Source: Streptomyces termitum (lineage in GTDB: Bacteria; Actinomycetota; Actinomycetes; Streptomycetales; Streptomycetaceae). Taken from it: DNA of 64,000 bases. The DNA lies in contig NZ_BMUL01000005.1 of the NCBI RefSeq assembly GCF_014650175.1, forward strand, positions 145,969 through 209,968, read 5' to 3'. The notes below the pieces were generated by a model. That model was not told the origin of the DNA, made no database searches, and saw only the letters and a program-made list of their open reading frames with translations. Positions 8,042-16,242 of the stretch are shown piece after piece. The position numbers and the translations under genes are program-made. Every line of letters starts with the position of its first letter. The first letter of the stretch is position 1.

Positions 8042-8626
8042 GTGCAGCCCTCCGCCGCCCCGGACCTCGTGGACCTCGCACACACCCACACCCGGCCGGC
8101 GCACTGGCTGGCCGTCGCCACCGCCACCGCCGCGGTCGTCGCCCTCGCCGGGCTCCTCTCGCCCCGCCCCGCCGAGGCCGGCTCACCCGCCGCCCGGGCC
8201 GCCTCCGGAGCCACCGCCTCCGCCCCGGCCCCGGACGCCGGCACGGCCGCCTACCCGATCCGATGCGGCGGCGCGCCCCACAAGGTCGCCCAGCGGGCCA
8301 CCGGAGACCTCGACGGCGACGGGAAGCCCGAGACCGTTGCGGTCGTACACTGCGAAGCCGGATCCGGAACCCCGCCCGCCGGGCTCTACGTCCTCACCGG
8401 CGGCCGCGACGGCACCGCGCGCGTGGTGGCCACCCTCGTCGAACCGGGCGACCAGCGCAGCGTCACCGGCCTGACCGTCCGCGACGGCACCGTCCGCGCC
8501 ACCCTGCTCGGCTACTCGTCCCCCGACGTCCCCAGCTGCTGCCCCGACGAGAAGGAGCAGGTCGCCTGGGACTGGAAGGGCGGCGCCTTCGTCCGCTCCG
8601 CCGGCCCCGAGGCGCGCGGCGCCTGA
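8042..8626 (+). CDS. Exported protein with an FG-GAP-like calcium loop, function unknown
   Basis: I do not recognise a named family. The 194-residue product has a hydrophobic segment (LAVATATAAVVALAGLLS, about residues 25-42) that looks like a late signal peptide or N-terminal anchor, then an Ala/Pro-rich linker. The folded part contains GDLDGDGKPETVAVV, the Asp-rich calcium loop of FG-GAP/VCBS-like beta-propeller repeats, and a CC pair in VPSCCPDEK. It is probably secreted or surface-bound. GTG 8042 is preferred because AGGAG lies at 8028-8032; upstream in-frame starts lack a site. It converges with the ferredoxin gene with only 4 bp between stops, so no terminator separates them. Confidence 0.65.
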   Translation: MQPSAAPDLVDLAHTHTRPAHWLAVATATAAVVALAGLLSPRPAEAGSPAARAASGATASAPAPDAGTAAYPIRCGGAPHKVAQRATGDLDGDGKPETVAVVHCEAGSGTPPAGLYVLTGGRDGTARVVATLVEPGDQRSVTGLTVRDGTVRATLLGYSSPDVPSCCPDEKEQVAWDWKGGAFVRSAGPEARGA

Positions 8627-8630
8627 GCCG

Positions 8631-8942
8631 TCACTCCGCGTCGGGGCCGTACACCTCGACGCGGTCCCGGACCCGCCGCACGTGGATGCAGTCCCCCGGG
8701 CACTCCTTCGCCGAGTCCACCACGTCCTGGAGCAGCGGCAGCGGCACCGGCGTCGTCGCCCCGGCCTCCTGGAGCAGCTCGTCGTCCGCGCTCTTCACAT
8801 ACGCGAGCCCGTCGATGTCCAGTTCGAAGACCTCGGGAGCGTACTGCGCGCAGATCCCGTCCCCGGTGCACAGGTCCTGATCGATCCAGACCTCCAGGGC
8901 CTCCTCGGAACCCGTGGCCGGAGCCTCGTGCTGCACGCTCAT
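8631..8942 (-). CDS. Single-cluster ferredoxin, probably [3Fe-4S]
   Basis: The 103-residue acidic protein carries the ferredoxin pattern C25-x5-C31 (LCTGDGICAQYAPEVF) and C81-P82, with a fourth Cys at 85. The missing central Cys of the first motif points to a [3Fe-4S] cluster of the type that passes electrons to cytochromes P450. The 20-residue N-terminal and the middle insertion are longer than in the smallest P450 ferredoxins. ATG 8942 with GGAAGA just upstream is preferred; a TTG 10 codons earlier is possible. A cytochrome P450 is encoded at 28.8 kb, but a partnership is speculation. It is divergent from arc. Confidence 0.85.
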   Translation of the reverse strand: MSVQHEAPATGSEEALEVWIDQDLCTGDGICAQYAPEVFELDIDGLAYVKSADDELLQEAGATTPVPLPLLQDVVDSAKECPGDCIHVRRVRDRVEVYGPDAE

Positions 8943-9007
8943 CTTCTTCCGCCGTTTCTGTTCCGCCGACAATTGGGGCCGCCACCGGCGGGTGTTGGCC
9001 CCACACG

Positions 9008-9145
9008 ACGATACAACCGCCCGCTTTCAGAGCGTGAAGGGTGGGTATTCCCCTGACGAGAAGGGGAAGCGCAAGGGTGAAGATCGGACACACCCCGGAG
9101 TCTTTTTGATCTAGGGGTTTCAATCACCACCCACGCAGGTAGGGT
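9008..9145. promoter_or_regulatory. Divergent promoter region of ferredoxin and arc
   Basis: On the minus strand TATCGT (9008-9013) is a -10 candidate for the ferredoxin gene. On the plus strand TAGGGT (9140-9145) is the candidate for arc, with a weak TTTCAA 16 nt upstream and a leader of about 30 nt ending in a strong GGAGGAGG binding site (from 9167). Confidence 0.45.
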
Positions 9146-9183
9146 CAGGATGCGTCCAGCTCCCCTTGGAGGAGGTGAGGACC

Positions 9184-10950
9184 GTGGCAGCCCACGACGA
9201 CGACATCAACCGCGGCATCCGGCCGGGGCGGGGGTCTGAAGACCCTGCCGGCCAGGTTGCCTATCTCGAGCAGGAAATCGCCGTCCTGCGCCGCAAGCTC
9301 GCCGACTCTCCGCGACACACGAGGATTCTCGAAGAGCGGATCGTCGAGCTGCAGACCAACCTGGCCGGCGTGTCCGCGCAGAACGAGCGGCTCGCCAGTA
9401 CTCTCCGGGAGGCCCGCGACCAGATCGTGGCCCTCAAGGAGGAGGTCGACCGGCTCGCGCAGCCGCCGGCCGGCTTCGGTGTCTTCCTGCAGGCGAACGA
9501 GGACGGCACGTGCGACATCATCACCGGGGGCCGCAAGCTCCGGGTGAACGTGAGTCCCGGCGTCGAGCTCGACGAGCTCCGGCGCGGCCAGGAAGTCATG
9601 CTCAACGAGGCGCTCAACGTGGTCGAGGCCATGGAGTTCGAGCGCGCCGGGGAGATCGTCACCCTCAAGGAGATCCTTGAGGACGGCGAGCGCGCCCTGG
9701 TGACCGGGCACACCGACGAGGAGCGGGTGGTGAGGCTCGCCGAGCCTCTGCTGGACGTGACCATCCGCCCCGGCGACGCCCTGCTGTTCGACTCCAGGTC
9801 CGGCTACGTCTACGAGGTCGTCCCCAAGAGCGAGGTCGAGGAGCTCGTCCTCGAAGAGGTCCCGGACGTCGACTACGAGAAGATCGGCGGCCTGGGCAAC
9901 CAGATCGAGCTGATCCGCGACGCGGTCGAGCTCCCGTACCTCCACCCCGACCTGTTCAAGGAGCACGAGCTCAGGCCGCCCAAGGGCATCCTGCTCTACG
10001 GGCCGCCCGGCTGCGGCAAGACGCTCATCGCCAAGGCCGTCGCCAACTCCCTGGCCAAGAAGGTCGCGGAGGTCACCGGCCGGCCCGCGGGGAAGTCCTA
10101 CTTCCTCAACATCAAGGGCCCCGAGCTGCTCAACAAGTACGTCGGCGAGACCGAGCGGCACATCCGCCTGGTCTTCCAGCGGGCCCGTGAGAAGGCCAGC
10201 GAGGGCACCCCCGTCATCGTCTTCTTCGACGAGATGGAATCCCTCTTCCGCACCCGCGGATCGGGCGTCAGCTCGGACGTGGAGAACACCATCGTCCCCC
10301 AGCTCCTCGCCGAGATCGACGGCGTCGAGGGCCTGGAGAACGTGATCGTGATCGGCGCCTCCAACCGCGAGGACATGATCGACCCCGCGATCCTCCGCCC
10401 CGGCCGGCTCGACGTGAAGATCAAGATCGAGCGTCCGGACGCCGAGGCGGCGAAGGACATCTTCGCGAAGTACCTCACCGCCAACCTTCCGCTCCACGCG
10501 GACGACATCGCCGAGCACAGCGGTTCCAAGGCGGCCGCCGCGCACGGAATGATCCAGTCCGTCGTCGAGCAGATGTACGCGGAATCCGAGGAGAACCGCT
10601 TCCTCGAAGTCACGTACGCCAACGGCGACAAGGAAGTCCTCTACTTCAAGGACTTCAACTCCGGCGCGATGATCCAGAACATCGTCGACCGGGCCAAGAA
10701 GATGGCCATCAAGGCATTCCTCGACCACGACCAGAAGGGCATCCGCGTCTCCCACCTCCTCCAGGCGTGCGTGGACGAGTTCAAGGAGAACGAGGACCTG
10801 CCCAACACCACCAACCCGGACGACTGGGCCCGCATCTCCGGAAAGAAGGGCGAGCGGATCGTCTTCATCCGCACCCTCGTCACCGGAAAGCAGGGCGCGG
10901 ACACCGGACGCTCCATCGACACGGTGGCCAACACCGGTCAGTACCTGTAA
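9184..10950 (+). CDS. arc: Proteasome-associated AAA ATPase ARC/Mpa
   Basis: The 588-residue hexameric ATPase recognises pupylated proteins, unfolds them and feeds them into the 20S proteasome. An N-terminal coiled coil (about 25-95) captures Pup, followed by OB folds (about 95-220). The AAA module has Walker A GPPGCGKT (273-280), Walker B VIVFFDE (Asp349-Glu350) and an arginine-finger region at [17 protein letters not shown]. The protein ends in GQYL, the motif whose penultimate Tyr docks into the proteasome alpha ring. GTG 9184 is chosen because GGAGGAGGTGAGG lies directly upstream. All catalytic features are intact. It has its own TAGGGT promoter and terminator, unlike a long single operon. 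Confidence 0.97.
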   Translation: MAAHDDDINRGIRPGRGSEDPAGQVAYLEQEIAVLRRKLADSPRHTRILEERIVELQTNLAGVSAQNERLASTLREARDQIVALKEEVDRLAQPPAGFGVFLQANEDGTCDIITGGRKLRVNVSPGVELDELRRGQEVMLNEALNVVEAMEFERAGEIVTLKEILEDGERALVTGHTDEERVVRLAEPLLDVTIRPGDALLFDSRSGYVYEVVPKSEVEELVLEEVPDVDYEKIGGLGNQIELIRDAVELPYLHPDLFKEHELRPPKGILLYGPPGCGKTLIAKAVANSLAKKVAEVTGRPAGKSYFLNIKGPELLNKYVGETERHIRLVFQRAREKASEGTPVIVFFDEMESLFRTRGSGVSSDVENTIVPQLLAEIDGVEGLENVIVIGASNREDMIDPAILRPGRLDVKIKIERPDAEAAKDIFAKYLTANLPLHADDIAEHSGSKAAAAHGMIQSVVEQMYAESEENRFLEVTYANGDKEVLYFKDFNSGAMIQNIVDRAKKMAIKAFLDHDQKGIRVSHLLQACVDEFKENEDLPNTTNPDDWARISGKKGERIVFIRTLVTGKQGADTGRSIDTVANTGQYL

Positions 10951-10961
10951 AAGCGCACACC

Positions 10962-10996
10962 GGCTGCGGATGTCCGGAAACCGGGCGTCCGCAGCC
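10962..10996 (+). terminator. Terminator of arc
   Basis: A 16-bp stem (10962-10977 with 10981-10996, two G-U pairs) with an AAA loop begins 12 nt after the arc stop codon. Confidence 0.75.
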
Positions 10997-11075
10997 GTCG
11001 CATTCAGCTCGGAAAAACCTCCCGGGGCCACCGGGAAAAGACGCAAGTGATCTCCCCACCAGCGCGGAGCCGCTC

Positions 11076-11081
11076 TAGGCT
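11076..11081 (+). promoter_or_regulatory. Candidate -10 box of dop
   Basis: TAGGCT, close to the TAGGGT boxes of arc, pup and prcB, lies about 50 nt before the dop start, leaving a leader that contains AAGGAGG. Confidence 0.45.
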
Positions 11082-11132
11082 CTTGGGTACCGCCGAGTCG
11101 CGCACTGAGCGCCGCCGGGCAAGGAGGGCCGC

Positions 11133-12644
11133 ATGACCGTACGGCGAGTAATGGGCATCGAGACGGAGTACGGGATCTCCGTCCCCGGACACCCGAACGC
11201 GAATGCCATGCTCACCTCGTCCCAGATCGTCAACGCCTACGCCGCGGCGATGCACCGGGCGCGCCGCGCCCGCTGGGACTTCGAGGAGGAGAACCCGCTG
11301 CGGGACGCCCGGGGCTTCGACCTCGCCCGCGAGGTCGCCGACTCCAGCCAGCTCACCGACGAGGACATCGGCCTCGCCAACGTGATCCTCACCAACGGCG
11401 CCCGGCTCTACGTGGACCACGCCCACCCCGAGTACAGCGCCCCCGAGGTCACCAATCCGCGCGACGCCGTCCTCTGGGACAAGGCCGGCGAGCGGATCAT
11501 GGCCGAGGCCGCCCGGCGCGCCGCCCAGCTCCCCGGCGCCCAGCCGATCCACCTCTACAAGAACAACACCGACAACAAGGGCGCGTCCTACGGCACCCAC
11601 GAGAACTACCTGATGAGGCGGGAGACCCCCTTCTCGGACATCGTGCGCCACCTGACGCCCTTCTTCGTCTCCCGCCAGGTCGTCACCGGCGCCGGCCGGG
11701 TCGGCATCGGCCAGGACGGCCGCGAGGACGGCTTCCAGATCAGCCAGCGCGCCGACTACTTCGAGGTCGAGGTCGGCCTGGAGACCACCCTCAAGCGCCC
11801 GATCATCAACACCCGCGACGAACCGCACGCCGACGCCGAGAAGTACCGCCGGCTGCACGTGATCATCGGGGACGCCAACCTCTCCGAGATCTCCACCTAC
11901 CTGAAGCTGGGCACCACCGCCCTGGTCCTCTCCATGATCGAGGACGGCTTCATCACCGTCGACCTCGCCGTCGACCAGCCGGTCCGCACCCTGCACCACG
12001 TCTCCCACGACCCGGACCTCCGCCATCTGGTCACGCTCCGCAGCGGCCGGACGCTCACCGCGGTCCAGCTCCAGATGGAGTACTTCGAGCTGGCCAGGAA
12101 GTACGTGGACGAGCGCTACGGCTCCGACGCCGACGAGCAGACCAAGGACGTGCTGGCCCGCTGGGAGGACACCCTGGGCCGGCTGGAGAGCGACCCGATG
12201 AGCCTGGCCGGCGAGCTGGACTGGATCGCCAAGCGGGAGCTCATGGAGGGCTACCGCCGCCGCGACGGCCTCGACTGGGACGCGGCCCGGCTGCACCTGG
12301 TGGACCTCCAGTACGCGGACGTGCGGCCCGACAAGGGGCTCTACAACCGCCTGGTGGCCCGCGGCCGGATGAAACGGCTCCTGGACGACGCCGAGGTGGG
12401 GCGCGCCGAGACGGCCCCTCCGGAGGACACCCGGGCCTACTTCCGGGGCCGCTGCCTGGAGCAGTACGCCGACGACGTGGCCGCCGCCTCCTGGGACTCG
12501 GTGATCTTCGACCTGCCGGGCCGGGACTCGCTCCAGCGCGTCCCGACCCTGGAGCCGCTGCGCGGCACCAAGGCCCACGTGGGCGGTCTCCTGGACCGCT
12601 GCCGCACGGCGGAGGAACTCGTCAGGATCCTCGCCGGCGGCTGA
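11133..12644 (+). CDS. dop: Depupylase / Pup deamidase Dop
   Basis: Dop removes Pup from substrates and, in organisms whose Pup ends in Gln, deamidates it to Glu. It belongs to the carboxylate-amine ligase fold shared with PafA and glutamine synthetase. The 503-residue length, the start [19 protein letters not shown] and the insertion after residue 40 ([19 protein letters not shown]) distinguish Dop from PafA. The ATP/metal Glu lies in IETEY and the catalytic Asp in [32 protein letters not shown] is shared with PafA. ATG 11133 follows AAGGAGG. The downstream Pup already ends in Glu, so depupylation is the expected role here. Confidence 0.96.
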   Translation: MTVRRVMGIETEYGISVPGHPNANAMLTSSQIVNAYAAAMHRARRARWDFEEENPLRDARGFDLAREVADSSQLTDEDIGLANVILTNGARLYVDHAHPEYSAPEVTNPRDAVLWDKAGERIMAEAARRAAQLPGAQPIHLYKNNTDNKGASYGTHENYLMRRETPFSDIVRHLTPFFVSRQVVTGAGRVGIGQDGREDGFQISQRADYFEVEVGLETTLKRPIINTRDEPHADAEKYRRLHVIIGDANLSEISTYLKLGTTALVLSMIEDGFITVDLAVDQPVRTLHHVSHDPDLRHLVTLRSGRTLTAVQLQMEYFELARKYVDERYGSDADEQTKDVLARWEDTLGRLESDPMSLAGELDWIAKRELMEGYRRRDGLDWDAARLHLVDLQYADVRPDKGLYNRLVARGRMKRLLDDAEVGRAETAPPEDTRAYFRGRCLEQYADDVAAASWDSVIFDLPGRDSLQRVPTLEPLRGTKAHVGGLLDRCRTAEELVRILAGG

Positions 12645-12721
12645 TCCGGGACCGGAATTCGGGCCTGAAATACACGGGCCCTGGGAATCATGGAAGCAGT
12701 GCCCGGACGTTGGGGAAATAC

Positions 12722-12751
12722 GGGGCCGATGTCGGCCCCGGCTTGTAGGGT
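12722..12751 (+). promoter_or_regulatory. pup promoter with an 8-bp dyad over the -35 region
   Basis: TAGGGT (12746-12751) is the -10 candidate. Immediately upstream, GGGGCCGA-TG-TCGGCCCC (12722-12739) is a perfect inverted repeat placed where the -35 box should be. It may be an operator, or the dop terminator doing double duty. Confidence 0.45.
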
Positions 12752-12811
12752 CTGATCTTGAGAGACCCGGCAGCACCTGTCTGAGCGATCCGATTCGAGC
12801 GGGGTGAGGAA

Positions 12812-13024
12812 ATGGCGACCAAGGACACCGGCGGCGGACAGCAGAAGGCGACGCGTTCCACGGAAGAGGTCGAGGAGACGACCGCGGAGGCGAACTCCGA
12901 CCTCAAGGAGCGCCAGGAGAAGCTCAGCGAGGACGTGGACTCGGTCCTCGACGAGATCGACGACGTACTCGAGGAGAACGCCGAGGAGTTCGTGCGGTCC
13001 TTCGTGCAAAAGGGCGGCGAGTAG
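12812..13024 (+). CDS. pup: Prokaryotic ubiquitin-like protein Pup
   Basis: Pup is the intrinsically disordered 70-residue tag that PafA joins through its C-terminal glutamate to lysines of target proteins. The sequence is Glu/Asp-rich, with the conserved C-terminal half EIDDVLEENAEEFVRSFVQ that folds on ARC and PafA. The last three codons are GGC GGC GAG before TAG, so the protein ends Gly-Gly-Glu rather than Gly-Gly-Gln. GAGG precedes ATG 12812. The N-terminal part, TKDTGGGQQKATRSTEEVEE, is unfolded and initiates unfolding by the proteasome in studied systems. It lies between dop and prcB, as expected. Confidence 0.97.
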   Translation: MATKDTGGGQQKATRSTEEVEETTAEANSDLKERQEKLSEDVDSVLDEIDDVLEENAEEFVRSFVQKGGE

Positions 13025-13044
13025 CGGCGTCCCGGGCGGTTCCG

Positions 13045-13076
13045 CCGGGGACCGGGCCCGCGGGGGCCTTCCCCGG
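13045..13076 (+). terminator. Probable terminator after pup
   Basis: CCGGGGA (13045-13051) pairs with TCCCCGG (13070-13076), with partial pairing inside. It starts 20 nt after the pup stop. Confidence 0.45.
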
Positions 13077-13204
13077 ACGGGACGCCTCCGGTGGACGTAC
13101 GGCGTCACCGGGGCCGGGCGGGACGGGCCGGACGGCCCCGGGGCGGAGCCGCCGCCTCCGCCCGGCCGCCGGGCGGAGCACGCGGAGCATGATCACGGGG
13201 CGGG

Positions 13205-13210
13205 TAGGGT
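13205..13210 (+). promoter_or_regulatory. Candidate -10 box of prcB
   Basis: TAGGGT, as at arc and pup, lies 100 nt upstream of the prcB start codon. A 10-codon ATG frame (13294-13326) overlaps the prcB start in another frame. Confidence 0.4.
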
Positions 13211-13309
13211 CCGGGGCGTACGGTGCTCCGGCCACGAGGCCGCACCGGGACAGTTCAAGGATCGGCCGGACGTCATCGGGCGTGCAGCCGCTTATGTGGA
13301 AGGAACCGT

Positions 13310-14149
13310 GTGGAAGCCAATTTTGATCGCACCGGGCGCCTACCGGCCGCCTTCCTGACGCCGGGCTCGTCCTCCTTCATCGACTTCCTCGGCCAGCACT
13401 CGCCGGACCTCCTCCCGGGCAACCGGAGGCTTCCGGAGGGGATCGTCGAGGCGCCGCACGGCACGACGATCGTGGCGGCGACCTTCCCCGGGGGCGTGGT
13501 CCTCGCGGGCGACCGGCGCGCCACCATGGGCAACATGATCGCGCAGCGCGACATCGAGAAGGTCTTCCCGGCGGACGAGTACTCCGCGGTCGGCATCGCC
13601 GGCACCGCCGGTCTCGCCGTGGAGATGGTCAAGCTCTTCCAGTTGGAGCTGGAGCACTTCGAGAAGGTGGAGGGGGCCACGCTCTCCCTGGAGGGCAAGG
13701 CGAACCGCCTCTCCACGATGATCCGCGGCAACCTCGGCATGGCCATGCAGGGCCTGGCCGTCGTGCCCCTCTTCGCGGGCTGGGACGAGGGCCGGGAGAA
13801 GGGCCGGATCTTCTCCTACGACGTGACCGGCGGCCGCTCCGAGGAGCACGGGTACGCCGCCACCGGCTCGGGCTCGATCTTCGCCCGCGGCTCCATGAAG
13901 AAGCTGTACCGCGGCGACCTCACCGAGGAGCAGGCGACCACGCTGGTCGTGCAGGCGCTGTACGACGCGGCGGACGACGACTCCGCGACCGGCGGCCCGG
14001 ACCTGGCCCGCCGCATCTTCCCGATCGTCACCGTCATCACCGAAGAGGGCTTCCGCAGGCTCACCGAGGACGAGTCCTCCGCGCTGGCCCGCTCCGTCAC
14101 CGAGCGGCGTCTGGAGCAGCCGGACGGACCGCGCGCCGCCCTGCTCTGA
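13310..14149 (+). CDS. prcB: 20S proteasome beta subunit (catalytic), with propeptide
   Basis: PrcB forms the two inner rings of the 20S proteasome and carries the active site. The 279-residue precursor is autocleaved in [13 protein letters not shown] so that Thr52 becomes the N-terminal nucleophile, leaving a 51-residue propeptide. GDRRATMGN (with the conserved Asp and Arg) and the Lys in DIEKVF support catalysis. GTG 13310 is chosen because GGAAGGAA lies just before it and because it gives a propeptide of normal length; an upstream in-frame start would add 29 residues without support. It is followed by prcA after 46 bp, so the two subunits are co-transcribed. Confidence 0.96.
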   Translation: MEANFDRTGRLPAAFLTPGSSSFIDFLGQHSPDLLPGNRRLPEGIVEAPHGTTIVAATFPGGVVLAGDRRATMGNMIAQRDIEKVFPADEYSAVGIAGTAGLAVEMVKLFQLELEHFEKVEGATLSLEGKANRLSTMIRGNLGMAMQGLAVVPLFAGWDEGREKGRIFSYDVTGGRSEEHGYAATGSGSIFARGSMKKLYRGDLTEEQATTLVVQALYDAADDDSATGGPDLARRIFPIVTVITEEGFRRLTEDESSALARSVTERRLEQPDGPRAALL

Positions 14150-14195
14150 TCCGCACGTCGCCCCCTCACAGCCCAGAAGAAAGGGACGAGCGCCG

Positions 14196-14954
14196 GTGTC
14201 GACACCGTTCTACGTCTCACCCCAGCAGGCCATGGCCGACCGCGCGGAGTACGCCCGCAAGGGCATCGCGCGCGGCCGCAGCCTCGTGGTCCTCCAGTAC
14301 GCCGACGGCATCGTCTTCGTCGGCGAGAACCCCTCGCGGGCCCTGCACAAGTTCAGCGAGATCTACGACCGGATCGGCTTCGCCGCCGCCGGCAAGTACA
14401 ACGAGTACGAGAACCTGCGCATCGGCGGCGTCCGCTACGCCGACCTGCGCGGCTACACCTACGACCGGGACGACGTCACCGCGCGCGGCCTGGCCAACGT
14501 CTACGCGCAGACGCTGGGCACGATCTTCTCCAGCGCCGGCGAGAAGCCGTACGAGGTGGAGCTGGTCGTCGCGGAGGTCGGCACCGAGCCGGCCGGCGAC
14601 CAGATCTACCGGCTGCCGCACGACGGCTCCATCGTCGACGAGCACGGCTCGGTCGCCGTGGGCGGCAACGCGGAGCAGATCAGCTCCTTCCTGGACCAGC
14701 GGCACCGGGACGGGATGTCGCTGGCGGAGGCGCTGAAGCTGGCGGTGCAGGCGCTCTCCCGGGACACCAACGGCACCGAGCGGGAGATCCCCGCGGAGCG
14801 CCTGGAGGTGGCGGTCCTGGACCGGACGCGTCCGCAGCAGCGGAAGTTCAAGCGGATCGTCGGCCGGCAACTGGTCCGTCTCCTGGAGGCGGACGACGCG
14901 GCGCGGGCGAAGACGGACGAGCCGTCGGACGAGGCTCCGGAGACGGAGGAGTAG
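14196..14954 (+). CDS. prcA: 20S proteasome alpha subunit
   Basis: PrcA forms the outer rings that gate the proteasome and bind ARC. The 252-residue protein has the N-terminal gate segment [28 protein letters not shown], lacks a cleavable Thr and ends in an acidic tail ([12 protein letters not shown]). The Lys in FKRIVG and the surrounding surface belong to the pocket that accepts the GQYL tail of ARC in related systems. GTG 14196 follows a purine-rich AAGGGACGAG. The 46-bp spacing from prcB indicates one transcript ending at the perfect hairpin just downstream. Confidence 0.96.
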   Translation: MSTPFYVSPQQAMADRAEYARKGIARGRSLVVLQYADGIVFVGENPSRALHKFSEIYDRIGFAAAGKYNEYENLRIGGVRYADLRGYTYDRDDVTARGLANVYAQTLGTIFSSAGEKPYEVELVVAEVGTEPAGDQIYRLPHDGSIVDEHGSVAVGGNAEQISSFLDQRHRDGMSLAEALKLAVQALSRDTNGTEREIPAERLEVAVLDRTRPQQRKFKRIVGRQLVRLLEADDAARAKTDEPSDEAPETEE

Positions 14955-14963
14955 GACGGCTCA

Positions 14964-14999
14964 CGGAGGGGCCCGGTCCGGGTGGACCGGGCCCCTCCG
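14964..14999. terminator. Terminator of prcBA
   Basis: A perfect 16-bp stem (14964-14979 with 14984-14999) and 4-nt loop separate prcA from the converging LacI gene. Confidence 0.85.
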
Positions 15000-15056
15000 G
15001 CATGCCCGGACGCGCCACCGCCGGACGTCCGGGGCCCGCCGGGCGCCCGGTGGGGT

Positions 15057-16076
15057 TCAGGCGGCCGGGGCGGGGGCCGTGGAGCCGCGCGGGACCAGCT
15101 CGACGGGGAGGACGGCCGGGCGCGGCGGCGCGCCCGCCAGGACGGCGAGGAGCGCCTCCATGCCCCGGCGGCCGAACTCCTCGGCGGGCAGCCGGACCGT
15201 GGTGAGCTCCGGCTCGACGGCCGTGGCGAGGGCCATGTCGTCGAAGCCGGTGACCGACAGGTCCTCCGGGACCCGCAGCCCGAGCCGCCGGGCGGCCTTG
15301 CAGACGCCCGCCGCGAGGATGTCGTCGTCGCAGATCACGGCCGTGGGCCGGGGGCCGGGCGCGGCGAGCGCGCGGCCGGCGGCCTCCCGGGCGTCGGCGA
15401 CGTTCAGGGGCGCGCGGACGGTGCGCACCCCGGACCCGCCCAGCGCCTCGGCGAGGACGGCGGCCCGCACGTCGAAGGTCCAGGAGGGCGCGGCGGAGGC
15501 CAGGTGCAGGAAGCTCCGGTGGCCGAGGGCCAGGAGGTGCGTGGTGACCAGGCGCATCCCCTCGGCGACGTCGAGGTTGACGTGGGCGGCGGCGCCGGGC
15601 GCCGCCGGGTCGCTGTCGAGCATGACGAGGGGCAGGTCGGTGGTCCGGAAGGCGGCCAGCGCCTCGGTGGCCATGGAGGAGGCGAGGACGCCGTCCAGGG
15701 CGGCCTGGGCAGAGGCGAAGGGGTCCCGGGCGGGGCCGGTGCCGTCGGGGGAGGGGTAGAGGACGACGCCGAAGCCGTGGTCGGCGGCGACGGCCGCCGC
15801 GCCGGTGTACACGTGGGCGAAGAACTCGTTGGTGAGGGCGGGGACGACGAGCAGGGCGGTGCGGGTGCGGCCGAGCCGGAGGTTGCGGGCGGCGAGGTTG
15901 GGCCGGTAGCCGAGGGCGCGGGCGGCCTCGCGGACGGTGCCGGCGGTCCGCTCGGAGACGCGGCCCCGCCACTTGTCGCCGAGGACGAGGGAGACGGTGG
16001 CCTGCGAGACCCCGGCGGCGCGGGCCACGTCCCGGCTGGTGGGACGGGCGCCGGTGACCGGTTCGGGGGTGTGCAC
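15057..16076 (-). CDS. LacI-family transcriptional regulator
   Basis: The 339-residue protein has an N-terminal helix-turn-helix, TSRDVARAAGVSQATVSLVLGDKW, with the LacI hinge-helix region after it, and a periplasmic-binding-like effector domain (about 75-335) that includes VICDDDILAAG and VTGFDDMALATAVEPELTTVR. Such proteins are usually repressors released by a sugar or nucleoside. GTG 16076 is chosen because GGAGG precedes it. It is divergent from an MFS transporter, and the gap holds two TACGTA boxes, so control of the transporter and of itself is likely. The pair is inserted between prcA and pafA but has no visible link to protein degradation. Confidence 0.9.
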   Translation of the reverse strand: MHTPEPVTGARPTSRDVARAAGVSQATVSLVLGDKWRGRVSERTAGTVREAARALGYRPNLAARNLRLGRTRTALLVVPALTNEFFAHVYTGAAAVAADHGFGVVLYPSPDGTGPARDPFASAQAALDGVLASSMATEALAAFRTTDLPLVMLDSDPAAPGAAAHVNLDVAEGMRLVTTHLLALGHRSFLHLASAAPSWTFDVRAAVLAEALGGSGVRTVRAPLNVADAREAAGRALAAPGPRPTAVICDDDILAAGVCKAARRLGLRVPEDLSVTGFDDMALATAVEPELTTVRLPAEEFGRRGMEALLAVLAGAPPRPAVLPVELVPRGSTAPAPAA

Positions 16077-16180
16077 GGGGCCTCCGGGTGGGGCGCGGCG
16101 CCCGTCCGGCGGCCGGGCGCTCTCGTTCGGTGGGCGGGGGTTTCCGGAACGCGGGGTGGACCCCCGTCCCGGCGCCATGG

Positions 16181-16207
16181 TACGTATGACCACGGAAGTT
16201 ATACGTA
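16181..16207. promoter_or_regulatory. Candidate LacI-type operator: paired TACGTA boxes
   Basis: TACGTAT (16181-16187) and ATACGTA (16201-16207) form a perfect 7-bp inverted repeat. The two palindromic TACGTA cores are 21 bp apart centre to centre, which places them on the same DNA face. They lie between the divergent LacI and MFS genes. Confidence 0.55.
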
Positions 16208-16242
16208 AAACCTCGGCATGGGCCGACGGAGGGGAGACCCGC

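Noticed and set aside
5649..8186. Long minus-strand frame opposite the M50 protease and trmI genes
   Set aside because: Low-complexity Gly/Glu/Ala composition without motifs, antisense to two well-supported genes.
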